Below, one piece after another: positions 27,215-35,661 of a DNA stretch of 64,000 bases; the stretch's first letter is position 1; each line of letters starts with the position of its first letter. A program made the translations under genes and the position numbers. The notes under the pieces were generated by a model. It was given only the letters and a program-made list of their open reading frames with translations. It was not told the DNA's origin and made no database searches. The stretch is from the NCBI GenBank assembly GCA_012838305.1, contig DUPN01000050.1, positions 19,962-83,961 of the forward strand, written 5' to 3'. This DNA is from Bacillota bacterium. GTDB lineage: Bacteria; Bacillota; Limnochordia; Darwinibacteriales; Darwinibacteriaceae.

Positions 27215-28522
27215 ATGTGTGATACCATGGTCGCTTTGGGAAATTCGACCAAGGATGGTCATGTTATTTTCGCCAAGAACAGCGACCGTCAGCCAAATGA
27301 GCCCCTGCTCATGCTAGACATTCCCCGTCAGCAGCATGCACCGGGCAGCCAGGTGCACTGTACCTACATCAGCGTCGATCAGGTCAGGGAAACGTATCGT
27401 GTGCTGCTGTTTAAACCCTCCTGGATGTGGGGAGCCGAAATGGGAGCCAATGAGTTCGGCCTGAACATCGGCAACGAGGCCGTATTTACCAAAGTCAGAC
27501 AAGGCCCTAACAGCCTTTTGGGAATGGACTTAGTGCGGCTGGCTCTAGAACGCTGCAAAACCAGCACAGAGGCCCTGCACTTGATGACCGATCTCTTGGC
27601 CAAGCATGGTCAGGGAGGGAACTGCGGATATGAGAAGCGCTTTGTTTACCATAACTCTTTTTTAATCGCAGATCGCAACTCCGCTTGGGTCTTGGAGACC
27701 GCCGGCCCCTATTGGGCCGCTCAAAAAGTTCATGACGTGCGGGCTATCTCCAATCGGCTCAGCATAGGCCGTGACTTCGATCTGGCCCACCCTGAACTCG
27801 TTGACTATGCCGTTTCCAAGAAGTGGTGTCGGAATGCGAATGATTTCGATTTTGCCCGCTGCTACTCCAACCATCTTGTCACCAGGTTCAGCGGCTCGCA
27901 AAGCCGCCAGGGGGCCTGCTCCCTTCGTTTACACCAGGAAAAGGGACAGATCACCGTAGAAACGATGATGGAGATTCTTCGGTCCCATGAGCAGAAACTC
28001 GGTCACCAAGGACCCTTCCGTCGTTCCTCCCTCGGGAGCGTCTGCATGCACGGGGGAGGCTTGGTGGGAGATCACACAACGGGGAGCTACATCGCCTCCC
28101 TAAGCAGCACCTTGGATACCTACTGGGTCACAGGGAGCTCCACTCCCTGCATTTCCGTCTTCAAGCCCTACTGGATGACAGAAAACGAGATCCTCTTTGA
28201 TCGAGAGCAAGGAGAAGCCCTGCATTATTGGCTATTCAGGGAAGAATTCCATCGTCTTGTACTGCAAAACAAGGTGGACAACCTAGACAATCATCTCCGC
28301 CAAGGAGCGGATCTGGAACGCAAAGCCCTGGATCAAGCAGCTTCCCTGGGCGCGGAGGCGGAGCCAGGCAAGCTTAACGCCATCATGGCAGAGTTCTGGC
28401 AGGTCGAAGAGAAGCTGGTGCAGACCACGGTGGAGGAGAGCCGATGGAATCAAGGGAACATGAAGGGCAGCCCCTACTTTCGGCATTACTGGAAGAAACA
28501 GACGAAAAAACTCGGTTTCTAG
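27215..28522 (+). CDS. C69 family dipeptidase / secernin-like Ntn hydrolase
   Basis: Ntn-type hydrolase of peptidase family C69. Cys2 right after the initiator Met ('MCDTMVALGNSTKDG') is the expected N-terminal nucleophile once Met is removed. Further family marks are 'VIFAKNSDRQPNEPL', 'WMWGAEMGANEFGLNIGNEAV' and 'RNSAWVLETAGPYWAA'. About 435 residues, with a C-terminal helical part as in secernins. No signal peptide, so cytoplasmic. ATG after AAGGAGGAATACGG. It is convergent with aroB, stops four bases apart. The true substrate of bacterial secernin-like members is mostly unknown. Confidence 0.87.
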   Translation: MCDTMVALGNSTKDGHVIFAKNSDRQPNEPLLMLDIPRQQHAPGSQVHCTYISVDQVRETYRVLLFKPSWMWGAEMGANEFGLNIGNEAVFTKVRQGPNSLLGMDLVRLALERCKTSTEALHLMTDLLAKHGQGGNCGYEKRFVYHNSFLIADRNSAWVLETAGPYWAAQKVHDVRAISNRLSIGRDFDLAHPELVDYAVSKKWCRNANDFDFARCYSNHLVTRFSGSQSRQGACSLRLHQEKGQITVETMMEILRSHEQKLGHQGPFRRSSLGSVCMHGGGLVGDHTTGSYIASLSSTLDTYWVTGSSTPCISVFKPYWMTENEILFDREQGEALHYWLFREEFHRLVLQNKVDNLDNHLRQGADLERKALDQAASLGAEAEPGKLNAIMAEFWQVEEKLVQTTVEESRWNQGNMKGSPYFRHYWKKQTKKLGF

Positions 28523-28526
28523 ACCT

Positions 28527-29588
28527 TCACTGTGTGGCGATTGTCTCCAAAAGCTCCATCACTTCCTCGGCGATCAGGAGAACTTCAGTGACCCTTCCCG
28601 GCCCTGCCGGCAGCATAAAAGATATTTTCCCGCTGCGATTCTTCTTATCCGCCAGCATAGCCCGGATCAACTTCGTCCAGAGTCCCTCCTTTAGGGTCAG
28701 CCCAGCGCCTGTCCTTCCCAGGAGGGTCAGGATCGCCTGGCTCTGGGCTGAATCGATCAAGCCCAGGCCCTCCGCCATACGGGTTTCTAGATAGAGACCA
28801 ACAAAGACCGCTTCTCCATGTGTGTATTGCTTGTAGAACGTTACTGCTTCCAGAGCATGGCCTATGGTGTGACCACAGTTGAGGACTTTACGCACGCCAT
28901 GTTCCTTTTCGTCCTGGGCCACCACCTCTGCCTTGATTTCACAGCAGCGTTTGATGACTTCTGTGAGGATCTCCTCCTCCAGCGCAAGCAGCTGGGAGAG
29001 GTGCTCCTGCAGATAACAGAAGAAGGCGTAATCCCAAGCCAGTCCATATTTGATCACTTCAGCGAGACCACTGATAAAATGACGTTGGGGCAGGGTCTGA
29101 AGGGTTCTAGGGTCAATGAACACCCCTTGGGGCTGATAAAAACTCCCCACCATATTCTTACCCCCTGGCAAATTGACCCCCGTTTTTCCGCCTACTGCAC
29201 TGTCTACCTGGGCCAGCAAGGTGGTGGGCACCTGGATATAGGGAATGCCCCGCATATAGACGGAGGCGCAAAAGCCTGCCAGATCGCCTACCACACCTCC
29301 GCCTAAAGCCACCACAATAGAATGCCTGGTCAGCCCGGATTTTTGCATTCTGTCAAGAATCGCTGCCGCAGTCTGGAGATTTTTTTCTTCTTCACCCGGT
29401 GCAATCACGATTTTGTGCATCGTCAGGTCCCAAGCAGGACTGCGACCATAGAGAGCATCCACCGCCTCGTCTGTGATTACGACCCCACCCTCCGCTGGGG
29501 GCAAAAGGTCTTGGAGGTCATCTAGTAGACCTGGGGTAATCTGCAGGGAATAGCTGGAGGGTCCTAAATTGACTTGTACCGTCTGCAT
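28527..29588 (-). CDS. aroB: 3-dehydroquinate synthase
   Basis: Second shikimate-pathway step, converting DAHP to 3-dehydroquinate with NAD and a divalent metal. Landmarks are 'VVALGGGVVGDLAGFCASVYMRGI', 'QVPTTLLAQVDSAVGGKTGVNLPGGKN', 'EVIKYGLAWD' and 'VLNCGHTIGHALE' (metal His). 353 residues. The ORF track's start overlaps aroA; ATG 29588 follows GAGGAAGGTG and gives the normal N-terminus ('MQTVQVNLG'). It lies 13 bases after aroA in a two-gene operon. Confidence 0.96.
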   Translation of the reverse strand: MQTVQVNLGPSSYSLQITPGLLDDLQDLLPPAEGGVVITDEAVDALYGRSPAWDLTMHKIVIAPGEEEKNLQTAAAILDRMQKSGLTRHSIVVALGGGVVGDLAGFCASVYMRGIPYIQVPTTLLAQVDSAVGGKTGVNLPGGKNMVGSFYQPQGVFIDPRTLQTLPQRHFISGLAEVIKYGLAWDYAFFCYLQEHLSQLLALEEEILTEVIKRCCEIKAEVVAQDEKEHGVRKVLNCGHTIGHALEAVTFYKQYTHGEAVFVGLYLETRMAEGLGLIDSAQSQAILTLLGRTGAGLTLKEGLWTKLIRAMLADKKNRSGKISFMLPAGPGRVTEVLLIAEEVMELLETIATQ

Positions 29589-29601
29589 GAAAACACCTTC
29601 C

Positions 29602-30891
29602 TCATTTAACAACCTTCTGCAGCACCCGCTTAAACCCTGGAAAAGAAATGTCGATGCAGGCACTGTCCTGGATTCGCACAGAACTAGGGGCAAACAAGCC
29701 AGCCACCGCCAAGGCCATGGCCATGCGATGATCACCATAGCTTGCCAACTCCACTCCCCCGCGGATCCTGCTGGGTCCTTGGATCACTAAACCATCGGGG
29801 AGTTCTTCGATGCGAACGCCCAGTTTGCCAAGCTCCGCAACGAGTGCAGCGATGCGATTCGATTCCTTCACTCGCAGCTCCTCGGCCCCAGTGATGGTGG
29901 TTGTTCCTTCAGCCATTGCTGCAATCACCGCCAGAATGGGAATTTCGTCCACCAGGACCGGGACAAGCTCCCTTGTTATGGTTGTTCCATGAAGCATCCT
30001 ACCCCTGACCACAAGATCGCCCACCTTCTCCCCGGCCCAATTCTTTTGGTTCTCCACCGCGATGGCGGCTCCCATCTTCCCTAGTACATCAATGATCCCG
30101 GTGCGGGTGGGATTAAGCCCAACATTGCGAATAACCAGATGGGAACCTGGCATGGCTGCCGCGGCGCAAAGGAAAAAGGCCGCTGACGAGATATCTCCGG
30201 GTACCCGTATCTCTTGGGCCTGCAGTTCGGAACAAGCCAACCGGATCGTACCATCGTCCACCTGGATTCTCGCCCCTAACGAGGCCAGCATGATCTCTGT
30301 GTGATCGCGCGCAGGAAACACTTCCCTAACAAGGGTCTCGCCCTCAGCGTACAGACCAGCTAGAAGAATGGAGGACTTCACCTGAGCACTTGGAATTGGC
30401 AGGGTATAATCAATGCCCCGCAGTTTCCTTCCCTCAATTGTGAGAGGCGGCCGGTCGGTTCCATCTACCCCACATAGAGCAGCACCCATCTGCCGCAGCG
30501 GTCCGATGATTCTGTCCATGGGTCGCCTCTGCAGAGAAGCATCTCCGGTAATGGTGCAAGAAAAGCCTTGAGCCGCTAATATGCCGCAGATTAAGCGCAT
30601 CGTGGTTCCAGAGTTCCCCGCGTCCAACACCTTTTCGGGAGCCCGAAGTCCCCTGAGACCACGCCCACTGATGACCACGCCCTGCCCTGCGTGCTCAATC
30701 TCCACCCCCAACTGCCGAAAGCAGCCTATGGTGTTCTGGCAGTCCAAAGCGGGCAGAAAGCCGCGAATCCTCCCTTTCCCCTTGCTGATGGAAAGGAGCA
30801 TCACGGCTCGATGCGAAATGGATTTATCCCCTGGAACAGTGATCTGCCCCTCTATGCGGCTGATCGTTTGCGTTTTTAGCAACTTGATCAC
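29602..30891 (-). CDS. aroA: 3-phosphoshikimate 1-carboxyvinyltransferase (EPSP synthase)
   Basis: Joins PEP to shikimate-3-phosphate. Family signatures are 'VPGDKSISHRAVML' near the N-terminus, 'LDAGNSGTTMRLICG' and 'LRVKESNRIAALVAEL', with 'SYGDHRMAMALAVA' near the end. About 430 residues, full length. The start is GTG 30891 or TTG 30882; the latter has better spacing from GAGGTG. First gene of aroA-aroB. The other shikimate genes are not in this window. Confidence 0.96.
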   Translation of the reverse strand: MIKLLKTQTISRIEGQITVPGDKSISHRAVMLLSISKGKGRIRGFLPALDCQNTIGCFRQLGVEIEHAGQGVVISGRGLRGLRAPEKVLDAGNSGTTMRLICGILAAQGFSCTITGDASLQRRPMDRIIGPLRQMGAALCGVDGTDRPPLTIEGRKLRGIDYTLPIPSAQVKSSILLAGLYAEGETLVREVFPARDHTEIMLASLGARIQVDDGTIRLACSELQAQEIRVPGDISSAAFFLCAAAAMPGSHLVIRNVGLNPTRTGIIDVLGKMGAAIAVENQKNWAGEKVGDLVVRGRMLHGTTITRELVPVLVDEIPILAVIAAMAEGTTTITGAEELRVKESNRIAALVAELGKLGVRIEELPDGLVIQGPSRIRGGVELASYGDHRMAMALAVAGLFAPSSVRIQDSACIDISFPGFKRVLQKVVK

Positions 30892-30899
30892 CTCACCTA

Positions 30900-30929
30900 A
30901 TTAAAGGGACGGCTGCATACATTTGTCAA
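30900..30929 (-). promoter_or_regulatory. Possible promoter for aroA-aroB
   Basis: Minus strand TTGACA (30929-30924), 18-base spacer, TTTAAT (30905-30900). The implied start point is only a few bases before the ribosome-binding site, giving a very short leader. The arms AAGGGAC/GTCCCTT (30904-30942) flank the -35. Confidence 0.45.
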
Positions 30930-30970
30930 GCCTTTTCTGTCCCTTGTGCCCAGCCAGCGTCAAAATGTCC

Positions 30971-30999
30971 TTGACAAAGTGGAGAAAGGGTTTTATCCT
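30971..30999 (+). promoter_or_regulatory. Promoter for the thrS T-box transcript
   Basis: TTGACA (30971-30976), 17-base spacer, TATCCT (30994-30999), immediately before the T-box leader. Confidence 0.7.
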
Positions 31000-31004
31000 T
31001 AGGA

Positions 31005-31301
31005 CAATAGATAAAGATGATGAATAGGAAGAGTAACCATCATTAACCTGACAGAAAAGGGAGTGTTGGTGAAAGCAGAAGCTTTGTTTTCGCCAAGCTG
31101 AGAGCTCCCCCAGGGGCGTTTTGGCGAAAACCACCTAGGAGTTGCCAGCCGAACTTGGACAGAGTCCGTCTGAAAGTAAGCGAGGCCGGGAGCACCGTTA
31201 CATGCAAGCAAGGAGTGGACTTGTCTTTGGCGATCAGGCCGGAGACAGTCAATTTGGGTGGAACCGCGACAGCCTCGTCCCATGTGGATGAAGGTTTTTT
31301 T
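31005..31301 (+). promoter_or_regulatory. T-box leader controlling thrS
   Basis: tRNA-sensing leader. The 5' part has the stem I base 'GATGATGAATAGGAAGAGTA' and distal element 'AGGGAGTGTTGGTGAAAGC'; the 3' part has the T-box antiterminator 'TTGGGTGGAACCGCG' (31254-31268), then a terminator CCTCGTCC-loop-GGATGAAGG followed by seven T (31273-31301). Uncharged tRNA-Thr should favour antitermination. Two ACC (Thr) triplets at 31130-31135 are specifier candidates, but I could not fold stem I well enough to fix the specifier. Confidence 0.9.
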
Positions 31302-31328
31302 ATTTCCCAACAGAAAGGAGCGATAGTC

Positions 31329-33062
31329 GTGGATGAAAACATTGGAATGATAAATAAAGAGGAGGTCATGCGTCATACTGCTGCCCACATTATGGCCCAA
31401 GCGGTCTTGAGGCTGTGGCCCGAGACGAAAATCGCCATCGGACCTGTGATCAAGAACGGTTTTTACTATGACTTTGACCTAGAACACAGGTTTTCTCCTG
31501 AGGATCTGGAGACGATTGAAGCGGAAATGGAGAAGATCATTGCAGAAGATCTGCCCATTGTCCGAGAAGAGCTCACCCGGGATGAAGCTGTGGAAATGTT
31601 TGCAGCCCAGAAGCAAGATTACAAACTGGAGCTATTGGAGGGACTGGATGAGGGGATCAGCATCTACCGCCAGGGCGAGTTTGTGGATCTCTGTCGAGGA
31701 CCGCACCTAGAATCCACTGCAAAGGTCAAGCATTTCAAGCTGCAGAATGTGGCCGGTGCATATTGGCGCGGTGATTCCAAACGACCGATGCTGCAGAGGA
31801 TCTATGGTTTGGCCTTCCAGAACGGCAAGGACCTCAGGGCCCATCTGCGCATGCTAGAAGAAGCGGCCAAGCGGGACCACCGAGTGCTGGGACGTCAATT
31901 GGATTTGTTCAGCATCCAAGACGAGGGACCTGGTTTCCCCTTCTTCCACCCCAAGGGAATGGTACTGCGCAACTGTCTCGAGGAGTATTGGCGTGAGGAA
32001 CATCGCAAGCATGGATATGTGGAAATCAAGACTCCCATCATGCTTCACGAAGATCTCTGGCATCGTTCAGGGCACTGGGACAACTACAAGGACAATATGT
32101 ACTTCTCCACCATTGACGAGCAGACATTCGCCATCAAACCCATGAACTGTCCCGGTGCTATGTTGCTGTACAAACGTAAGCTGCACTCCTATCGGGATCT
32201 GCCGATTCGAATGGCGGAAATGGGCTTGGTGCACCGCCACGAGTTGTCAGGAACGCTGCACGGTCTGATGCGAGTTCGCGCCTTTACCCAGGATGATGCG
32301 CACATCTTTATGCTCCCCAGCCAAATCCAGGAGGAGATCGAAGGGGTGATTGACTTTGTGGATGAGGTCTACAAAGCCTTCGGGTTTAAGTACCACGTGG
32401 AGCTGTCCACCAAGCCCGAAAACGCCATTGGTGATGACCAGATGTGGGATACCGCCATCGAAGCCCTGCGACAGTCTCTGGAGTCCAAAAGGCTCGACTA
32501 TGTAGTCAATGAAGGTGATGGCGCTTTTTATGGACCGAAGATCGATTTCCATCTTGAAGACAGCATTGGACGGACCTGGCAATGCGCCACAATTCAACTG
32601 GACTTTGCCATGCCGGAGCGCTTCGACCTCACCTACATCGATGAGGACAACGAGCGCAAACGCCCTGTGATGATCCATCGAGTGCTTTACGGTGCTTTGG
32701 AACGCTTCATGGCGATTCTGGTGGAGCACACAGCAGGGGCTTTCCCCACTTGGCTTGCTCCCGTGCAGGTGCAGGTGATCCCCGTAGGCGATGATTATCT
32801 CCACTACGCTCATGAAGTAGAGAACATCCTCTTCAAGGAAGGAATACGTGTAGAAGTAGACGGCAGAGGGGAAAAACTAGGCAAGAAGATTCGCGAAGCC
32901 CAGCTGCAGCAGATCCCCTACATGCTCATCGTAGGGCAAAAGGAGCAGGAAGCCCAAAAAGTAGCTGTACGGCATCGCCGAGGCGGCGATCTAGGAACGC
33001 TGGACACCCTTGAGTTCATCAACAGAGTTAAGGAAGAGATTGCTCAAAAGAAACAGGACTGA
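31329..33062 (+). CDS. thrS: Threonine-tRNA ligase lacking the TGS domain
   Basis: Charges tRNA-Thr and edits Ser-tRNA. The ORF track's long start lies inside the T-box leader, so its first 58 residues are not real. GTG 31329 lies 8 bases after AAGGAG and gives about 577 residues beginning just before the editing (N2) domain, 'MRHTAAHIMAQAVLRLWPE' with the HxxxH zinc-like pair. The class II core follows with 'VAGAYWRGDSKRPMLQRIYG' (editing), motif 2 region 'MGLVHRHELSGTLHGLMRVRAFTQDDAHIF' and motif 3 'GALERFMAIL', and the anticodon domain 'VQVIPVGDDYLHYAHEVE'. The usual N-terminal TGS domain (about 60 residues) is absent. Expression is T-box controlled. Confidence 0.94.
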   Translation: MDENIGMINKEEVMRHTAAHIMAQAVLRLWPETKIAIGPVIKNGFYYDFDLEHRFSPEDLETIEAEMEKIIAEDLPIVREELTRDEAVEMFAAQKQDYKLELLEGLDEGISIYRQGEFVDLCRGPHLESTAKVKHFKLQNVAGAYWRGDSKRPMLQRIYGLAFQNGKDLRAHLRMLEEAAKRDHRVLGRQLDLFSIQDEGPGFPFFHPKGMVLRNCLEEYWREEHRKHGYVEIKTPIMLHEDLWHRSGHWDNYKDNMYFSTIDEQTFAIKPMNCPGAMLLYKRKLHSYRDLPIRMAEMGLVHRHELSGTLHGLMRVRAFTQDDAHIFMLPSQIQEEIEGVIDFVDEVYKAFGFKYHVELSTKPENAIGDDQMWDTAIEALRQSLESKRLDYVVNEGDGAFYGPKIDFHLEDSIGRTWQCATIQLDFAMPERFDLTYIDEDNERKRPVMIHRVLYGALERFMAILVEHTAGAFPTWLAPVQVQVIPVGDDYLHYAHEVENILFKEGIRVEVDGRGEKLGKKIREAQLQQIPYMLIVGQKEQEAQKVAVRHRRGGDLGTLDTLEFINRVKEEIAQKKQD

Positions 33063-33075
33063 TAAGAGGAGCGTA

Positions 33076-33118
33076 AAGGGCAGAGTCACTGGTCCGATGA
33101 CCAATTGACTCTGCCCTT
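33076..33118 (+). terminator. Long hairpin after thrS
   Basis: AAGGGCAGAGTCA (33076-33088) and TGACTCTGCCCTT (33106-33118) are perfectly complementary, with an inner TGGTC-CGAT-GACCA helix. There is no T-run (CGCCT follows), so termination is likely only if assisted; it may also protect the 3' end. Confidence 0.55.
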
Positions 33119-33130
33119 CGCCTACTCATC

Positions 33131-33613
33131 TCACCAAGTGTGTTTCAGAGAATAGGTTCTGAAGTCATTATGTGTGCCGGCCAATAGCAATCCAAGTGCC
33201 AGCAGCACCCGCAGATCCTTCAGCAGAGGATGGGGATCCTGAACCCCTTCAGCCATCAGAAAGGGCACCTTACGAACATGCTCCAAGAACTCCAATTGCT
33301 CATCTGTGAAGCCCGTCAACAGCTTCAGATCCCCTTCCGGCACCAAACTCCGCAATTCTTGGGGTATCCGTTCCAGATCGCCTTCCTGGAAATTGCCATA
33401 GAATGTTCTCCATTGGTCAGTGCTTAAGCCAAGAAACTCTGCAATTTGGGCATTGTTGGCGTATCCCTTTTGCGCGCAGTCAACGGCAATCTTCACCCTC
33501 AACTGAGGATGTCCCTCACACGCCTTCTGCAGGAAGTCCAAAGATGCCTGGACATACGAAGATTCTGAACGAAGAATATTTACCTTCCTCCCGTTTACCC
33601 TCCCTGGTGCCAT
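33131..33613 (-). CDS. Hypothetical protein with a helix-turn-helix-like segment
   Basis: 160-residue soluble, mostly helical protein I do not recognise. 'YANNAQIAEFLGLSTDQW' resembles a helix-turn-helix, preceded by helices ('ASLDFLQKACEGHPQLRVKIAVDCAQ'). The C-terminus has a hydrophobic helix 'DLRVLLALGLLLAGT'. No signal peptide. The start is uncertain: ATG 33613 has no good Shine-Dalgarno. It lies convergent to thrS and upstream of nothing obvious on its strand; the JAMM-LysM gene 70 bases away ends just ahead of it. Function unknown. Confidence 0.6.
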   Translation of the reverse strand: MAPGRVNGRKVNILRSESSYVQASLDFLQKACEGHPQLRVKIAVDCAQKGYANNAQIAEFLGLSTDQWRTFYGNFQEGDLERIPQELRSLVPEGDLKLLTGFTDEQLEFLEHVRKVPFLMAEGVQDPHPLLKDLRVLLALGLLLAGTHNDFRTYSLKHTW

Positions 33614-33684
33614 TACTATTCTAGGCCGTTCTCAAAAATCCTGCTTGTTTTTTTAATTTTTTATCACTATGTCTGATAATTGTA

Positions 33685-34677
33685 TTATTGTACACTTGGA
33701 TCGGTGGGAACACGTAACAGATCGCCAACTTGGAGGCTGTTAGGATTGGAAATACCATTCTCCTCGGCAATCAGCCGATACAGACTGGGGTCCCCCAACA
33801 ACTCTCCCGCAATGGACCACAAATTGTCCCCGCGCTTCACAACATATTCCACATAGCGAGGTACCGTTGGCGGCGGAGCAATGGTGGTTGTTTCCCGCGC
33901 TGGGGCTGCGGTCTCAGAATCCTCAGTTCCTGGTGCAGGAGATTCCCTGCGAGGAGCGCTTTCCGGCTGCACAGGCTGCATGGTAACCACAGGATCTGGC
34001 TCCATGGCGGTCTGGGTCAGCGGCTGCGGCGGAGGTTCCGGCTGGAAGTACATGTCCCGAATAATGGAGTAGCCTGCTGTACCGCCCAGGATCAGCAAGA
34101 ACACAATCAACACCGCCACGACCATTCTCAGCCAAGGACTGGGTCGATCCAGGGCAATACCCACTTCATTTTCGGCCATATCCCTCAGCACATAATAGCC
34201 GTCTAAACGGCTCCACTCGCCATCGACCACACGATAGGCCGCCCTTTCACTTCCCTGCGTGTCCATGACATAAGCGACTTGCCAGGGTTTGGGGAAGAAA
34301 CGTTGGTGTTGCTCCCGATCGAGCTTGGACAGGAAGACGCCGAATCCTGGATGGGTATGGACCCAGCCAAGGATCTCCTCCCCCGCCTTCAAGGCCATTT
34401 GCACAGTCCTGTAATGATCCTGGTTAATCACCAGGCGCGAAGCATCACTTTTTTGAGGAATGGGCACAAAACGCTCCACCATGAGTTCGTATTGCTCAGC
34501 TGACTTGAGCTCTTGCTTTCTTCCAACCAAAAACCCGCCGTGTTCACCGAGGGAATGGAGATGCGAAAATTGATCGATGGCCAGCATGACTTCCTCGCGA
34601 AAAACCAGGCGCGGAAAAGGACCGGCCTTACCCACTAAGAATCGTCTGGTGGAAAAGGTTATGCGTTCTTTACCCAA
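33685..34677 (-). CDS. JAMM (MPN) metalloprotease-like domain, TM segment and C-terminal LysM
   Basis: 330-residue protein of unusual architecture. Residues about 25-160 form a JAB/MPN domain with a complete JAMM zinc motif, 'GWVHTHPGFGVFLSKLD' (HxHx7SxxD), and an upstream Glu in 'GEEILGW', so metalloprotease or deubiquitinase-like activity is possible. There is no signal peptide. A single TM helix ('MVVAVLIVFLLILGGTAGYS', about 185-204) is followed by a Pro/Glu/Thr-rich linker and a LysM ('EYVVKRGDNLWSIAGELLG') at the end. The topology implies a cytoplasmic protease domain and a LysM outside, bound to the wall. TTG start after GGGGGGAG. Glutaminase lies 11 bases upstream on the same strand. 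Substrate unknown. Confidence 0.85.
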   Translation of the reverse strand: MGKERITFSTRRFLVGKAGPFPRLVFREEVMLAIDQFSHLHSLGEHGGFLVGRKQELKSAEQYELMVERFVPIPQKSDASRLVINQDHYRTVQMALKAGEEILGWVHTHPGFGVFLSKLDREQHQRFFPKPWQVAYVMDTQGSERAAYRVVDGEWSRLDGYYVLRDMAENEVGIALDRPSPWLRMVVAVLIVFLLILGGTAGYSIIRDMYFQPEPPPQPLTQTAMEPDPVVTMQPVQPESAPRRESPAPGTEDSETAAPARETTTIAPPPTVPRYVEYVVKRGDNLWSIAGELLGDPSLYRLIAEENGISNPNSLQVGDLLRVPTDPSVQ

Positions 34678-34688
34678 GGCACTCCCCC

Positions 34689-35612
34689 CTAAAATATGCT
34701 GAAGTCGAGAACGTCTGACAAACGTCGCAACATGCTGATGCCCACCACGCTATTGCCCTTACGATCCAGGGCAGGTCCATAGGTGGCCAGGCCGTACTGT
34801 CCGGGAACCACGCCCAAAATCCCACCGGAAATTCCACTCTTGGCGGGAATCCCCACCTGGATGGCGAACTCCCCGGACCCATTATACATACCGCAAGTGA
34901 CCATAAAGGTAGACACTAGACGAACGGCATTGGCAGAGACAATGGGGGTACCGGCTCCATTTATACCTTTCGCAGCCAAGAACATGCCTATGCGGGCAAG
35001 GTCCGCACAATTTACTAAAATGGAGCATTGGCGAAAGTACAGATCAAGGACTTCTTCTACATCACCTTCCAGGCCGTTGATATCTTTCAGGAAGTAGGCT
35101 AACGCACGATTGCGATGGCCCGTCTCCTTTTCTGACAAATAAACCGCTTCGTCAATTTCTATCGGCCGATCAAGGATGCTTTCCAGGAGCCCAGAAATCA
35201 GAGAGAAGCGCTCCTCCACGGAAGCGCCTGGAATGAGAGAGCAAACGGCAATCGCCCCCGCGTTAATCATGGGATTCAGGGGCTTCTGCTCCGACGTCTC
35301 CAGCTTGACAATGCTGTTAAAGGAGTCCCCGGTTGGTTCAGAACCAACTTTGGCAAAGACCACCTCGACGCCGCGCCGCTCCAAGGCCACCAACAGGCTA
35401 AAGACCTTAGAGATACTCTGGAGCGTAAAATTCTGTCGCGTATCCCCAGCTTCAAAAAGCCCCCTCGCGGTCATCATGGCTACTCCTGCCATCTGGGGGT
35501 CAGCCTTCTTCAACTCCGGTATATAGCTGGGTAATTGACCGCGCTCTGCATGCTTGCGGCATTCCTGCACTACCTCATTCAAAAGCCCGCTGTAGTCAAA
35601 GACAGAACTCAC
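34689..35612 (-). CDS. glsA: Glutaminase
   Basis: Hydrolyses glutamine to glutamate and ammonia; serine-dependent beta-lactamase-fold glutaminase. The catalytic SxxK is in 'FTLQSISKVFSLL'. Other family signatures are 'KPLNPMINAGAIAVCSL' and 'MYNGSGEFAIQVGIPAKSGISGGI'. The ORF track start is 54 residues too early; GTG 35612 lies after GGAGGTAGAGAC and gives 307 residues, the family length. It lies 49 bases after the diguanylate cyclase gene and 11 bases before the JAMM-LysM gene. Confidence 0.95.
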   Translation of the reverse strand: MSSVFDYSGLLNEVVQECRKHAERGQLPSYIPELKKADPQMAGVAMMTARGLFEAGDTRQNFTLQSISKVFSLLVALERRGVEVVFAKVGSEPTGDSFNSIVKLETSEQKPLNPMINAGAIAVCSLIPGASVEERFSLISGLLESILDRPIEIDEAVYLSEKETGHRNRALAYFLKDINGLEGDVEEVLDLYFRQCSILVNCADLARIGMFLAAKGINGAGTPIVSANAVRLVSTFMVTCGMYNGSGEFAIQVGIPAKSGISGGILGVVPGQYGLATYGPALDRKGNSVVGISMLRRLSDVLDFSIF

Positions 35613-35661
35613 GTCTCTACCTCCAATACAGAACCCATGAGAATCGGCAAAGAGATAGACC

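Noticed and set aside
32247-32813. 188-residue minus ORF opposite thrS
   Set aside because: Shadow ORF; thrS motifs are continuous through it.
33076-33118. Hairpin after thrS as a second riboswitch or T-box
   Set aside because: It is a simple extended perfect stem after a stop codon with no aptamer motifs.
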